Source: Bacillus testis (lineage in GTDB: Bacteria; Bacillota; Bacilli; Bacillales; DSM-1321). Taken from it: DNA of 64,000 nucleotides. The stretch covers positions 750,398 through 814,397 of the forward strand of contig NZ_LN851186.1 of NCBI RefSeq assembly GCF_001243895.1. Direction: 5' to 3'. The stretch's first letter is position 1. The number at the start of each line of letters is the position of its first letter. Position numbers and translations under genes: made by a program. Shown here piece after piece: positions 17,699 to 26,454 of this stretch. Under the pieces are notes generated by a model. That model was not told the DNA's origin. It did not search any database and saw only the letters and a program-made list of their open reading frames with translations.

Positions 17699-19351
17699 AT
17701 GGCTAAAAAAATAATCATTGTCGGCGGAGTGGCCGGCGGGGCAACTGCAGCTGCCAGACTACGTCGTCTGGACGAACAATCTCACATTGTCTTATTCGAA
17801 AAAGGGGAGTATATATCTTTTGCGAATTGCGGTCTTCCTTATTATATAGGAGGTGTCATACAGAATCGCCCGTCTTTATTGGTACAGACAGTTGAAGGCA
17901 TGTCCCAAAAGTTTAATTTGGATATCCGCAACAAGACAGAAGTAATCGGCATCCTGGCAAATCGAAAAGTAATCATCGCCCGCAATATCGACACAGGCGA
18001 ACAGTATGAAGAATCATATGATGAATTGGTTCTTTCTCCCGGCGCGAAACCGATCGTACCGCCTATCACTGGTTTGAAGGATGCAAAGAACGTATACACA
18101 TTAAGAAATGTGCCCGACACAGACCGCATTAAAGTTGCTGTCACCGAGCAGCAGCCAGGTAAGGCGGTGGTCATCGGCGGTGGTTTTATTGGTCTGGAAA
18201 TGGCAGAAAATCTAGTGGAGCTCGGAATAGAGGTTACAGTTGTTGAAATGGCTGCACAAGTAATGGCTCCATTGGATTATGAAATGGCATGTATTATCCA
18301 TGAACATTTAAAGGCTAAGGGCGTGCGTTTAATATTGAATGATGGGGTTCAATCGTTCAGGGAGGAAGGAAAAAAGATTATCCTCTCAAGCGGAGAGGAA
18401 CTGGAGACCGAGCTGACCATCTTATCGATTGGCGTGAAACCGGAAAATGAGCTGGCGGTAAAGGCAGGGCTCGAAATAGGAGAAAGAGGTGGAATAATTG
18501 TGGATCGATTTCTCCAAACGAGTGAGGAGCATATTTATGCAATTGGTGATGCTGTCGAGGTGAAAGACTATATTTTCGGTAAGCCTGCGATGGTGCCGCT
18601 TGCCGGTCCAGCCAATCGCCAGGGAAGGATTGTCGCTGACAATATATATGGCAAGAAAACAGAATACACAGGAATACTTGGCACTTCGGTGGCTAAAGTG
18701 TTCGATTTCACTGTTGCCACAACCGGTCATAATGAAAAAGCATTGAAACGTATGGGCATCGGGTATGAATGCATTCATATCCATCCGGCTTCCCACGCGG
18801 GATATTATCCAGGTGCGAGCCTAATCGCTATGAAACTGATATTTGACGGCGACAAAGGAACGATTTACGGTGCTCAGGCTGTCGGGAAAGATGGAATCGA
18901 TAAACGTATAGATGTGCTTGCCACCGCCATTAAAGGTGGATTGACGGTTCATGACCTTCAAGAGTTGGAATTGTCATATGCACCGCCATATTCGTCGGCG
19001 AAGGATCCGGTGAATATCCTGGGCTATGCGGCTTCCCATATAGTAGATAAAGAGATTGAAGTGGCCCATTTCCACCAGATCGACAAAATCGTAGAGGAAG
19101 GCGGTTATCTAATAGATGTGCGGGAACCTCAAGAAAGGGAAAACGGCTATATTCCAGGTTCTAAAAATATTCCTTTGGGAGAATTGCGTGATCGGCTTCA
19201 TGAATTGCCGAAGGACCGAAAAATTTATGTGGCATGCCAAGTAGGGCACAGAGGGTATTACGCTGCAAGAGTACTAGATTTAAATGGTTTTCAGGCTGTT
19301 AATGTGAGCGGCGGATACAAAACGTATAGTCAGGTCTATGGCAATAATTAA
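17699..19351 (+). CDS. cdr: CoA-disulfide reductase fused to a rhodanese domain
   Basis: 550 residues. The N-terminal flavoprotein part (1-450) has the FAD loop VGGVAGGATAAARLRR (8-23), the single active-site Cys44 (FANCGLPYYIGG) and the NAD(P)H loop VVIGGGFIGLEMAE (about 157-170). The C-terminal rhodanese domain (about 465-550) has Cys513 in ACQVGHRG. Such CoADR-RHD enzymes reduce CoA disulfide, CoA persulfide or polysulfide and act in sulfide and persulfide balance. AGGAGG precedes the ATG. The CstR-like operator upstream supports control by reactive sulfur species. Confidence 0.9.
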   Translation: MAKKIIIVGGVAGGATAAARLRRLDEQSHIVLFEKGEYISFANCGLPYYIGGVIQNRPSLLVQTVEGMSQKFNLDIRNKTEVIGILANRKVIIARNIDTGEQYEESYDELVLSPGAKPIVPPITGLKDAKNVYTLRNVPDTDRIKVAVTEQQPGKAVVIGGGFIGLEMAENLVELGIEVTVVEMAAQVMAPLDYEMACIIHEHLKAKGVRLILNDGVQSFREEGKKIILSSGEELETELTILSIGVKPENELAVKAGLEIGERGGIIVDRFLQTSEEHIYAIGDAVEVKDYIFGKPAMVPLAGPANRQGRIVADNIYGKKTEYTGILGTSVAKVFDFTVATTGHNEKALKRMGIGYECIHIHPASHAGYYPGASLIAMKLIFDGDKGTIYGAQAVGKDGIDKRIDVLATAIKGGLTVHDLQELELSYAPPYSSAKDPVNILGYAASHIVDKEIEVAHFHQIDKIVEEGGYLIDVREPQERENGYIPGSKNIPLGELRDRLHELPKDRKIYVACQVGHRGYYAARVLDLNGFQAVNVSGGYKTYSQVYGNN

Positions 19352-19353
19352 AA

Positions 19354-19385
19354 AAACAGCGGAGCGCTTAGCGCTTCGCTGTTTT
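19354..19385 (+). terminator. Terminator of the cdr gene
   Basis: AAACAGCG-g-AGCGC (19354-19367) pairs with GCGCT-t-CGCTGTTT (19371-19384) and ends in a short T-run. A second inverted repeat (CCCGGA 19411-19416, TCCGGG 19422-19427) may end pflA on the other strand. Confidence 0.8.
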
Positions 19386-19453
19386 AGCAGAAGTCGAAAT
19401 AAAGTTATTTCCCGGACAATATCCGGGCATTTATTCTGTTTTCCGACAAGGGG

Positions 19454-20188
19454 TTACAAATAACTTGTTAAACGTTCGTATGCATTTTGGACGCGTTCTT
19501 CGGACGGCGGGTCTGTATCCTGTAGAGGATATTTCAAACCGAGTGCTTCCCATTTATAAACCCCAAGTTTATGGTAAGGCAGCACTTCTACTTTTTGGAC
19601 ATTTTTCAGTGTGCCAATGAATTTACCGAGCCGGTCCAGATAATCATTAAAGTCGGTGACCCCAGGCACAAGAACATGGCGTATCCAAACAGGGATTTGT
19701 TTGTCGGATAGATATTGGGCAAACTTTAAAATGTGGTCATTATGTTTGCCTGTCAATCTCTTATGCTGATCGCGGTCAATATGCTTAAGATCAACAAGAA
19801 TGAGGTCCGTGTAGGATAAAAGTTCGTCAAACTGCTCCAAAAACGCGGGTTTCTCGGAAAAACAGCCTCCCGAAGAATCAATCGTTGTGTGAATGCCTAT
19901 TTCCTTACAAGCCTTGAACAGCTCAGTGACGAAAGGAATCTGAAGCAGTGGCTCGCCGCCGCTGACAGTAATTCCGCCGCCTGATGCTTCCATGAAGGGG
20001 ATATAAGATTGCACATCCTGAATAATCTCATCAACGGACATTGTTTTCCCGGTACCTATTTCCCAGGTATCTGCATTGTGGCAGTATTGGCACCGAAGCT
20101 GGCATCCCTGCGTGAAGACAATGTATCGGATACCGGGCCCATCTACAGTTCCGCATGTTTCTATTGAATGAATATTTCCTGTTACCAT
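19454..20188 (-). CDS. pflA: Pyruvate formate-lyase activating enzyme
   Basis: A 244-residue radical-SAM enzyme that makes the glycyl radical on PflB under anaerobic conditions. The [4Fe-4S] cysteines are Cys29, Cys33 and Cys36 (CQLRCQYC), followed by HNADTW. TVSGGEPLLQ (about 79-88) binds SAM. It is downstream of pflB on the same strand. Its ribosome site AGGAGGGG is part of a hairpin in the short pflB-pflA gap, so its translation is probably lowered relative to pflB. Confidence 0.95.
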   Translation of the reverse strand: MVTGNIHSIETCGTVDGPGIRYIVFTQGCQLRCQYCHNADTWEIGTGKTMSVDEIIQDVQSYIPFMEASGGGITVSGGEPLLQIPFVTELFKACKEIGIHTTIDSSGGCFSEKPAFLEQFDELLSYTDLILVDLKHIDRDQHKRLTGKHNDHILKFAQYLSDKQIPVWIRHVLVPGVTDFNDYLDRLGKFIGTLKNVQKVEVLPYHKLGVYKWEALGLKYPLQDTDPPSEERVQNAYERLTSYL

Positions 20189-20233
20189 AAAAAATCCCCT
20201 CCTGGCCCCCCGCCAAGGGAGTTGAAGGAGGGG
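20189..20233 (-). promoter_or_regulatory. Hairpin between pflB and pflA: terminator-like and covers the pflA ribosome site
   Basis: On the minus strand CCCCTCCT (20233-20226) can pair with AGGAGGGG (20203-20196). The second arm is the pflA ribosome site, and six Ts follow directly before the ATG. The structure can act as a partial terminator and also hide the ribosome site. Confidence 0.65.
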
Positions 20234-20261
20234 AGCTTTGTAAAGATTTAATGAAGCTTAT

Positions 20262-22487
20262 TTACATGCTGCCGTGGAACGTACGGTTGATCACGTCGAT
20301 TTGTTGTTCACGTGTCAGCTTAATAAAGTTAACGGCATAACCGGATACACGGATTGTTAATTGTGGATACTCTTCAGGATGCTCCATAGCATCCAATAAT
20401 GTATCACGGTTGAAGACGTTGATATTTAAATGATGCCCTTTTTTAGCTGCATAGCCGTCAAGAATCGCAGCCAGGTTGTTTTCTTGGTTGGCATCGTCTT
20501 TTCCAAGCGCTTTCGGTACCATAGAGAATGTATTGGAAATACCGTCAAGAGCATGTTGGTATGGAAGTTTAGCGACAGATGCCAATGAAGCAAGCGCTCC
20601 TTTTGTGTCTCTTCCGTGCATTGGGTTGGCGCCAGGCGCAAATGGTTCTCCGGCTCTTCTTCCATCAGGTGTATTTCCTGTTTTCTTACCGTAAACAACA
20701 TTCGATGTAATGGTTAGGATAGACATCGTATGTTTGGAGTTGCGGTAAGTTGCATGCTTGCGCAATTTAGTCATGAAACGCTCCACTAAATCCACAGCCA
20801 TTTGGTCGACACGGTCATCGTTATTGCCGTATTTCGGATACTCGCCAGTTGTTTCAAAATCGACAGCGATGCTGTTCTCGTCGCGGATCGGTTTTACCTG
20901 GCCGTAACGAATAGCGCTCAGTGAGTCGGCCACAACGCTCAGGCCAGCGATTCCTGTTGCCATCGTACGCAAGATTTCAGTATCATGCAAGGCCATTTCG
21001 ATGCGCTCATACGCATATTTATCATGCATGTAGTGGATGACATTCAAAGTATTGATATATAATCCTGCCAACCATTCCATCATTGTATCGAAACGTTCCA
21101 TTACTTCTTCGTAATCTAGGATTTCAGATGTAATCGGAGCGAATTTTGGAGCGACTTGTATTTTCATTTTTTCATCGACACCGCCGTTGATCGCATACAG
21201 CAATGTTTTTGCCAAGTTTGCACGGGCTCCGAAAAATTGCATTTGTTTACCGATTCTCATCGCGGATACGCAGCAAGCGATTCCATAATCATCGCCGTAC
21301 TCAAGTCTCATCAAATCATCATTCTCATATTGGATGGCACTTGTTTGGATGCTCATCTTCGCACAGAATTTCTTGAACGCTTCAGGAAGCTTTGTTGACC
21401 ATAGGACAGTTAAGTTTGGCTCTGGAGCCGGGCCGAGGTTGGACAAAGTGTGCAAGAAGCGGAAAGAGTTCTTCGTAACCAATGGAGTACCGTCAAGCGA
21501 TACGCCGCCGATTGATTCAGTTACCCAAGTAGGGTCTCCGCTGAATAATTCATTATAGTCAGGTGTTCTTGCGAATTTAACAAGGCGCAGCTTCATGACA
21601 AAGTGGTCGACTAGCTCTTGGGCTTCTGTTTCTGTCAATGTGCCGTTTTTCAAGTCTCTCTCTACGTAAATATCAAGGAAGCTGGATACACGGCCAAGGC
21701 TCATTGCTGCTCCGTTTTGCTCTTTAATCGCAGCAAGGTAAGCGAAGTATAGCCATTGGAAAGCTTCACGCGCATTTTTCGCCGGACCGGAGATATCGAA
21801 GCCGTGGCTTTCCGCCATTTGTTTCAATTCGTCCAATGAACGGATTTGTTCGGAAAGCTCTTCACGAAGCTTGATTGTTTCATCGGACATAATAGTACTT
21901 GTATTGTTTAAGTCTTTTTTCTTTTCTTCAATCAAGAAATCTACACCGTATAGAGCGACACGGCGGTAATCGCCGATAATGCGTCCACGTCCGTATGCAT
22001 CCGGAAGGCCAGTGATGATTCCGGCTTTACGGGCAAGTTTCATCTCTTGGGTATATGCATCAAACACACCTTGGTTATGTGTTTTCCGGTATTTAGTGAA
22101 GATTTCCTGTACTTCTTTATCTACATGGTATCCGTATGATGCAGCTGCATTTTCAGCCATTCGAATACCGCCAAACGGTTGTAATGAACGTTTGAAAGGT
22201 GCATCCGTCTGGAATCCGACAACTGTTTCTAAGTCTTTATTCAAGTATCCCGGCTGGTGTGATGTAATAGTAGAAACAATCTTTGTGTCCAAATCGAGGA
22301 CGCCGCCTGCTTCACGTTCTTTTTTTGAAAGATCCATTACTTGTTTCCAAAGTGTTAATGTTGCCTCGGTTGGGCCAGCTAGGAAGGTATCGTCCCCTTC
22401 ATAGACATTGATATTTTTGATAATGAAGTCACGTACATTGATTTCTTTGTTCCAAGCACCTGGTTGGAAGCCTTTCCATTGTTCCAT
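20262..22487 (-). CDS. pflB: Formate acetyltransferase (pyruvate formate-lyase)
   Basis: 741 residues, about the family length (760 in E. coli). It converts pyruvate and CoA to acetyl-CoA and formate in anaerobic fermentation. The adjacent catalytic cysteines are Cys405 and Cys406 (IACCVSAM). The glycyl radical site is Gly716 in [10 protein letters not shown] near the C-terminus. [19 protein letters not shown] is a conserved family segment. pflA follows 70 bases downstream. A Rex-like box lies about 115-135 bases upstream of the start. Confidence 0.97.
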   Translation of the reverse strand: MEQWKGFQPGAWNKEINVRDFIIKNINVYEGDDTFLAGPTEATLTLWKQVMDLSKKEREAGGVLDLDTKIVSTITSHQPGYLNKDLETVVGFQTDAPFKRSLQPFGGIRMAENAAASYGYHVDKEVQEIFTKYRKTHNQGVFDAYTQEMKLARKAGIITGLPDAYGRGRIIGDYRRVALYGVDFLIEEKKKDLNNTSTIMSDETIKLREELSEQIRSLDELKQMAESHGFDISGPAKNAREAFQWLYFAYLAAIKEQNGAAMSLGRVSSFLDIYVERDLKNGTLTETEAQELVDHFVMKLRLVKFARTPDYNELFSGDPTWVTESIGGVSLDGTPLVTKNSFRFLHTLSNLGPAPEPNLTVLWSTKLPEAFKKFCAKMSIQTSAIQYENDDLMRLEYGDDYGIACCVSAMRIGKQMQFFGARANLAKTLLYAINGGVDEKMKIQVAPKFAPITSEILDYEEVMERFDTMMEWLAGLYINTLNVIHYMHDKYAYERIEMALHDTEILRTMATGIAGLSVVADSLSAIRYGQVKPIRDENSIAVDFETTGEYPKYGNNDDRVDQMAVDLVERFMTKLRKHATYRNSKHTMSILTITSNVVYGKKTGNTPDGRRAGEPFAPGANPMHGRDTKGALASLASVAKLPYQHALDGISNTFSMVPKALGKDDANQENNLAAILDGYAAKKGHHLNINVFNRDTLLDAMEHPEEYPQLTIRVSGYAVNFIKLTREQQIDVINRTFHGSM

Positions 22488-22602
22488 AATTTATCCCGCC
22501 TCTCTTGTATAAGTAAAACAGTTTCGTATTTCTTTATATAACAGATTATATATGAAACATACTACTATTTGTAGCTTATATGGCGGATTAAATTCGAATC
22601 AT

Positions 22603-22620
22603 TTGTGAATTGATACACAA
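22603..22620. promoter_or_regulatory. Rex-like (or Fnr-like) operator upstream of pflB
   Basis: TTGTGAATTGATACACAA is an 18-base inverted repeat with one mismatch to the Rex pattern TTGTGAA-N4-TTCACAA. It also fits an Fnr site (TGTGA-N6-TCACA) with one mismatch. Either would give redox or oxygen control of pflBA. The rest of the gap (22488-22976) is AT-rich and holds no other gene. Confidence 0.6.
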
Positions 22621-22913
22621 TTTTTTATTCTAATAGGATAATCGTAGGTGGATAGCGATTTCATTTTTGTTATTTGGCTGGAAAGGGGAAGTGATTGCAG
22701 CCGGTTCATAAAAATGTATTTATTCCAAGGATCAATTGAACCTTTTAAAGTCGATCAATTGTCAACCTGTATCACAATAATAAGAATACAAAAGAAACAG
22801 ATAATGTAACAAGAGGTTTCCCGACTTTGTAGTATAGCGTGATAAGGATGTGAAAAAGCAGATTTTTTAGAAGTTAATCCCCGTTGTACGCTATTTTTAA
22901 ACCTCTTACATAC

Positions 22914-22938
22914 AAAAAAACACCCCATGGGGATGTTT
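22914..22938 (-). terminator. Terminator of the NlpC/P60 gene
   Basis: On the minus strand AACATCCCC pairs with GGGGTGTT (one bulge), followed by seven Ts. Confidence 0.8.
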
Positions 22939-22976
22939 AAAAGGTCGAAGTTGGTGGTAAGAATAAATTCAAATAG

Positions 22977-23438
22977 TTAAATTCGTCTTGCTCCAATATA
23001 TTTAGGATTCCAGTATTTATTGGATAAGGAATCGATTGTTACGCCCCGTGAAGTGGACGCGTGCAGAAAATTATTATTTCCGATATAAATGCCTACATGT
23101 GAGGGCCCTTTTTTATATGTAGAGAAAAATACCATATCGCCTTTTTGCAATTGGCTTTTGTTAACCCCTGTGCCCTGGCTGAATAGTTGTGTGGTTGTGC
23201 GAGGCAATTTTTTTCCGGTTGCCCGTGAATAGGTATAGCCGATAAAGCCTGAACAATCAAAGCCTTTAGGGGTAGATCCGCCAAATCGATAGGCAGTTCC
23301 TATGTAATTCTTGCCCACTTCTATTACTTTTTCTTTTGCACTGGAAGATTGATAGGCAGCAGCATCTGCATAAGAAGGCAATAGGAATACTAAAACAAGA
23401 GACAGAGAGACGATTGATGATAGCATTAATTTCTTCAT
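22977..23438 (-). CDS. Secreted NlpC/P60 cell-wall endopeptidase
   Basis: 153 residues. A signal peptide (MKKLMLSSIVSLSLVLVF, cleavage near residues 26-28, after ADA or AAA) is followed by one NlpC/P60 domain and no wall-binding repeats. The catalytic residues are Cys62 (FDCSGF), His114 (SHVGIYIG) and His126 (FLHAST). Such enzymes cut D-gamma-Glu-meso-DAP bonds in peptidoglycan. Lack of LysM or SH3 domains suggests a soluble or loosely bound hydrolase. Confidence 0.92.
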   Translation of the reverse strand: MKKLMLSSIVSLSLVLVFLLPSYADAAAYQSSSAKEKVIEVGKNYIGTAYRFGGSTPKGFDCSGFIGYTYSRATGKKLPRTTTQLFSQGTGVNKSQLQKGDMVFFSTYKKGPSHVGIYIGNNNFLHASTSRGVTIDSLSNKYWNPKYIGARRI

Positions 23439-23575
23439 AAAGAGCCTCCGGGTATGTTTAATAGTTCGGTAGATTTAATATAGCAAATAATTCCTACTTT
23501 TAAATTTACAGGAATATTAAGTTTTGTTACAAAAATATTACAACATTTGACATAAATAGACTGAAAGACTGGATG

Positions 23576-23606
23576 GCATTGCGTTTGTAGAACGGAATGC
23601 TTTTTT
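23576..23606 (+). terminator. Orphan terminator-like hairpin
   Basis: GCATTGCGTT (23576-23585) pairs with AACGGAATGC (23591-23600) with one mismatch, followed by six Ts. No plus-strand gene precedes it: the NlpC/P60 gene runs away on the other strand. It could end a short RNA from the region 23440-23600. Confidence 0.5.
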
Positions 23607-23751
23607 GCGTTGTATAGAGCCGTTTGGGTCTAAAGTCTTTTTTTTGTGCAATTAAGAGCTCTTTTTAAAGGCCTTTTATCCTGATGTTTTTTTCCCTTTC
23701 ATATTCCCACTATAAAAAATGAACAAAAACGCTCATGTATCTTCTATTTCT

Positions 23752-23759
23752 TCCGATAA
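23752..23759 (+). promoter_or_regulatory. Possible sigma-D -10 element for motAB
   Basis: TCCGATAA resembles the sigma-D -10 GCCGATAA and sits about 40 bases before the motA start. No TAAA -35 stands at the right spacing, so support is weak. The same -10 sequence occurs before the chemoreceptor gene. Confidence 0.35.
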
Positions 23760-23798
23760 AACTGATAGAAAGAATATAAGTGAAGTTGGGTGAGTTTC

Positions 23799-24590
23799 AT
23801 GGATAAGACATCGATTATTGGGGTAATCTTGGGTCTCGTGGCAGTTGGTGTCGGTATGGTATTAAAAGGAGTCAACCCATCGGCTCTCTTAAATCCAGCC
23901 GCCATCTTGATTATTATTGTCGGAACAGTCGCAGCTGTCGCCATCGCATTTCCGACAAATGAAATTAAACGTATTCCTAAATTGTTGAAGATCATCTTCA
24001 CGGAAAAAAAGGCTCCCAAACCGGAAGAATTGATTAAAACGTTCTCTGAGTGGGCAGTCATTGCCAGAAAAGAGGGATTGTTGGCACTGGAAGGAATATC
24101 CGAAAGTGTGGATGATCCATTTTTGCGGAATGGGTTGAATTTAGCGGTGGAAGGCCAAAGTGCAGAATATATAAGAGATATTTTGACAGAGGAATTGGAT
24201 ACAATGGAAGAGCGGCACCAATCAGGGGCCGCCATCTTCTCACAGGCGGGGACCTATGCGCCTACGTTGGGGGTATTGGGAGCGGTTATCGGCTTGATTG
24301 CCGCCTTGTCTCACATGGATAAAATCGAAGAGCTGAGTAAGGCTATTTCTGCCGCCTTTGTGGCAACATTGATGGGAATTTTCAGTGGTTACGTATTGTG
24401 GCATCCTTTTGCAAATAAATTAAAACGGAAATCAATGCAAGAAGTGGCCATGAAAAACATGATGATCGAAGGCATCTTGTCCATCATTGAGGGGGAAGCG
24501 CCGCGAACCATCGAACAAAAGCTGACATCCTATTTGCCGGCTAGCGACCGTAAAAAATGGCTTGAAGGCGAAGTGAACCAGGATGCCTAG
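23799..24590 (+). CDS. motA: Flagellar motor stator protein MotA
   Basis: 263 residues, very similar to B. subtilis MotA (MDKTSIIGVILGLVAVGVGMVLKG; SQAGTYAPTLGVLGAVIGLIAALSHMD, each seen in parts). Four helices are present with a large cytoplasmic loop between helices 2 and 3 that carries the charged residues that touch the rotor. Pro residues of the ion path lie in TYAPTLGVLGAV. The ATG at 23799 is taken in place of an upstream GTG because it matches the family start. motB overlaps by 8 bases. Confidence 0.95.
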   Translation: MDKTSIIGVILGLVAVGVGMVLKGVNPSALLNPAAILIIIVGTVAAVAIAFPTNEIKRIPKLLKIIFTEKKAPKPEELIKTFSEWAVIARKEGLLALEGISESVDDPFLRNGLNLAVEGQSAEYIRDILTEELDTMEERHQSGAAIFSQAGTYAPTLGVLGAVIGLIAALSHMDKIEELSKAISAAFVATLMGIFSGYVLWHPFANKLKRKSMQEVAMKNMMIEGILSIIEGEAPRTIEQKLTSYLPASDRKKWLEGEVNQDA

Positions 24591-25350
24591 GAAGAAGAAA
24601 AAGAAACGGCACGAGGATCATGTCGACGAATCGTGGCTTATTCCATACGCCGATATTCTGACCCTTTTGTTGGCGCTGTTCATTGTTTTGTTTTCTATGA
24701 GTTCGATTGATGCCTCGAAATTCAAACAGCTCTCCAAAGCGTTTGATGACGTATTCTCGGGCGGGACAGGAGTCTTTCAGTACCAAAGTCCTGTCGAGCA
24801 GGATCCCACAACCGGAAAAGAGAAAAGCGGTGCGTTGATGAAGGAACACGAGGAGAAGGGCGGACTGGGGGAAAAAGACCAAAAAGAATTGTCGGAGCTG
24901 CAGCAAAAAGTAAATCAGTATATTACGGACAATCACTTAAACCGGCAGCTAGGAACTTCGCTATCCGGTGAGGGGCTGTTGGTGACCATTCGCGATAATG
25001 TCCTGTTTGAATCAGGAAGTGCAGATGTGCGGCCTGGAGATAAAAGGATCGCTACTGAAATTGCTAAACTAATGGTCATGGATCCGCCTAGAAGCATTAT
25101 GATCAGCGGATATACGGATAATGTTCCTATATCTACATCTAAATATAGTTCCAACTGGGATTTGAGCGTAATGAGGGCAGTCAATTTCATGAAGGTCTTA
25201 TTGGAGAACCAAAGCTTGGATCCCGAGTGGTTCAGCGCCAAAGGGTTTGGGGAATTTAAACCCATTGCATCCAATGATACAGCTGAAGGAAGAGCGAAGA
25301 ATAGACGGGTGGAAATCTTAATCAGCCCCAGAACAGAATTAAATCAGTAA
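24583..25350 (+). CDS. motB: Flagellar motor stator protein MotB
   Basis: 255 residues. A basic N-terminus (PRKKKKKRHE) is followed by one helix with the proton-binding Asp24 in PYADILTLLLALFIVLFSMS. A linker leads to the OmpA-type peptidoglycan-binding domain (about 125-250) with SGYTDNVPIS and RAKNRRVEI. MotA and MotB form the proton-driven stator. The start codon is inside the end of motA. Confidence 0.95.
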   Translation: MPRKKKKKRHEDHVDESWLIPYADILTLLLALFIVLFSMSSIDASKFKQLSKAFDDVFSGGTGVFQYQSPVEQDPTTGKEKSGALMKEHEEKGGLGEKDQKELSELQQKVNQYITDNHLNRQLGTSLSGEGLLVTIRDNVLFESGSADVRPGDKRIATEIAKLMVMDPPRSIMISGYTDNVPISTSKYSSNWDLSVMRAVNFMKVLLENQSLDPEWFSAKGFGEFKPIASNDTAEGRAKNRRVEILISPRTELNQ

Positions 25351-25352
25351 AG

Positions 25353-25377
25353 TCTGCCTGACCGGCAGATTTTTTTT
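25353..25377 (+). terminator. Terminator of motAB
   Basis: TCTGCC (25353-25358) pairs with GGCAGA (25364-25369), followed by eight Ts. Confidence 0.88.
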
Positions 25378-25510
25378 GTTCAGCAAAAAGAATCAGGGCG
25401 GCCATAAATGATAAGAGAAAGCGTGCAACCCAAAAAAGACCATAACTGCAAGGTCGTTATGGCAAGAGAGCTGAATGCAAAATGATAGTTGTGCCTGCGT
25501 ACGTGTAATC

Positions 25511-25636
25511 TTATTCAAGGGTCTGTTTGCCGGAGTCTTTTGAAGGCTTGCACAGATGGTCGAGCCAAAAGCCAATTGCTGCCATGCAAACGATGGGAAT
25601 CGAGTAGTTCATAATATGAAGGATGGTCAATTTCAT
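25511..25636 (-). CDS. Small membrane protein, about 41 residues
   Basis: On the minus strand an AGGAGG site (complement at 25638-25643) precedes two possible starts: ATG at 25634-25636, which is very close, and TTG at 25628-25630, spaced 7 bases and more likely. The frame ends at TAA 25511-25513. The product has one hydrophobic helix (YSIPIVCMAAIGFWLDHL) and a polar tail (CKPSKDSGKQTLE). I recognise no family. The strong ribosome site and the clean helix support a real gene. Confidence 0.55.
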   Translation of the reverse strand: MKLTILHIMNYSIPIVCMAAIGFWLDHLCKPSKDSGKQTLE

Positions 25637-25663
25637 TCCTCCTTAGGCTATTAGTTAGAACTC

Positions 25664-25950
25664 GATTGGTTCAATGGATGATCGGTGGAGATGAATGATA
25701 ACCCTGCCGATCATAGTTTTACTTTATTATATTTTATTTTATGCCTATCTAAAAATACACATAATGTTCACATTATCCAGAATAAAAAGTTCGACATGAC
25801 TGCTATTATTGTCGAATTAGCTCTGCCAGAAAGAAAAGGAGGATGAATGTTGAGCATTCATCCTCCTTTTTAATCCCATTCTAACTGAACGCCTACTTCA
25901 ACACGGAAGTGAAGGGGGCATGGATCATTCACTGATAAAGTTTCACTCTA
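25664..25950 (+). repeat. Dispersed hairpin repeat split by about 140 bases
   Basis: The H unit begins GATTGGTTCAA at 25664 and reaches ACTTTAT near 25736. Its stem is GATCGG (25680-25685) with CCGATC (25707-25712); the copy at 1182 has GATCTG/CAGATC at that place, so both arms changed together. The M unit resumes with CCCATTCTAACTG at 25875 and ends with a degenerate H (AGTTTCACT) near 25950. At 1226-1239 these parts are joined directly, so 25737-25874 looks like an insertion into the repeat. Confidence 0.65.
25789..25873 (+). ncRNA. Two hairpins ending in a strong terminator; possible small RNA
   Basis: TTCGACA (25789) pairs with TGTCGAA about 13 bases later. Then AAAAGGAGGATGAATG (25838 on) pairs with CATTCATCCTCCTTTT and Ts follow. 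No plus-strand coding gene precedes this terminator. The 3' gene on the other strand (25948) could use part of it as a terminator. RNA function is an inference. Confidence 0.35.
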
Positions 25951-26343
25951 TTGAAGCATGGCCTTTCTTTCTTTTTCCGTAGGAATAGGGCATGCTTTTT
26001 GCTGTGAATTGAATAGGTATCTATGTTCTGCGACAAAGCGGTATAGCCAATTCCGAATAGGTGAGGGAATGTATTTCCCTAAATAGAATATCTTCCATAA
26101 ACCAGATAAATGAAGGCATATCTGGCATACGGCATCAGATTGGCAGTAGGCTTTGTGATCACTAATGAAAACAATACTGTCGTAATCATGGGGGATGCCG
26201 TATTGGTCCAGCAATTTTCCGCCTATTTCACTTTGCAGGGAAGCAAATCGGAAATAATCATTACGGTCTCTATGGAGGATGAATTGAACACTCCGATTGC
26301 AAATATGACAGTCGCCGTCAAATAAAACAATACCCTTATTCAA
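25948..26343 (-). CDS. DCC-family thiol-disulfide oxidoreductase-like protein (DUF393, YuxK-like)
   Basis: 131 residues of the DUF393 family, named for the motif D-C-x-x-C: FDGDCHIC (8-15) with Cys12 and Cys15. The C-terminal part with YLGKYIPSPIRNWLYRFVAEHRY is typical. Its redox partner is unknown. The start is TTG at 26341-26343; GGAGG seven bases upstream supports it. Confidence 0.85.
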   Translation of the reverse strand: MNKGIVLFDGDCHICNRSVQFILHRDRNDYFRFASLQSEIGGKLLDQYGIPHDYDSIVFISDHKAYCQSDAVCQICLHLSGLWKIFYLGKYIPSPIRNWLYRFVAEHRYLFNSQQKACPIPTEKERKAMLQ

Positions 26344-26368
26344 TATGAAGCCTCCTCCCCGCCAAGAA

Positions 26369-26391
26369 AAAGGGCCTATACAACGCCCTTT
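26369..26391 (-). terminator. Terminator of the chemoreceptor gene
   Basis: On the minus strand AAAGGGC (26391-26385) pairs with GCCCTTT (26375-26369) and is followed by TT and pyrimidines. Confidence 0.7.
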
Positions 26392-26454
26392 GATGATTGG
26401 TTATATCTTTATTTTACCACGGACTAAAACACATAAACATATGTCTGCCTGGCA

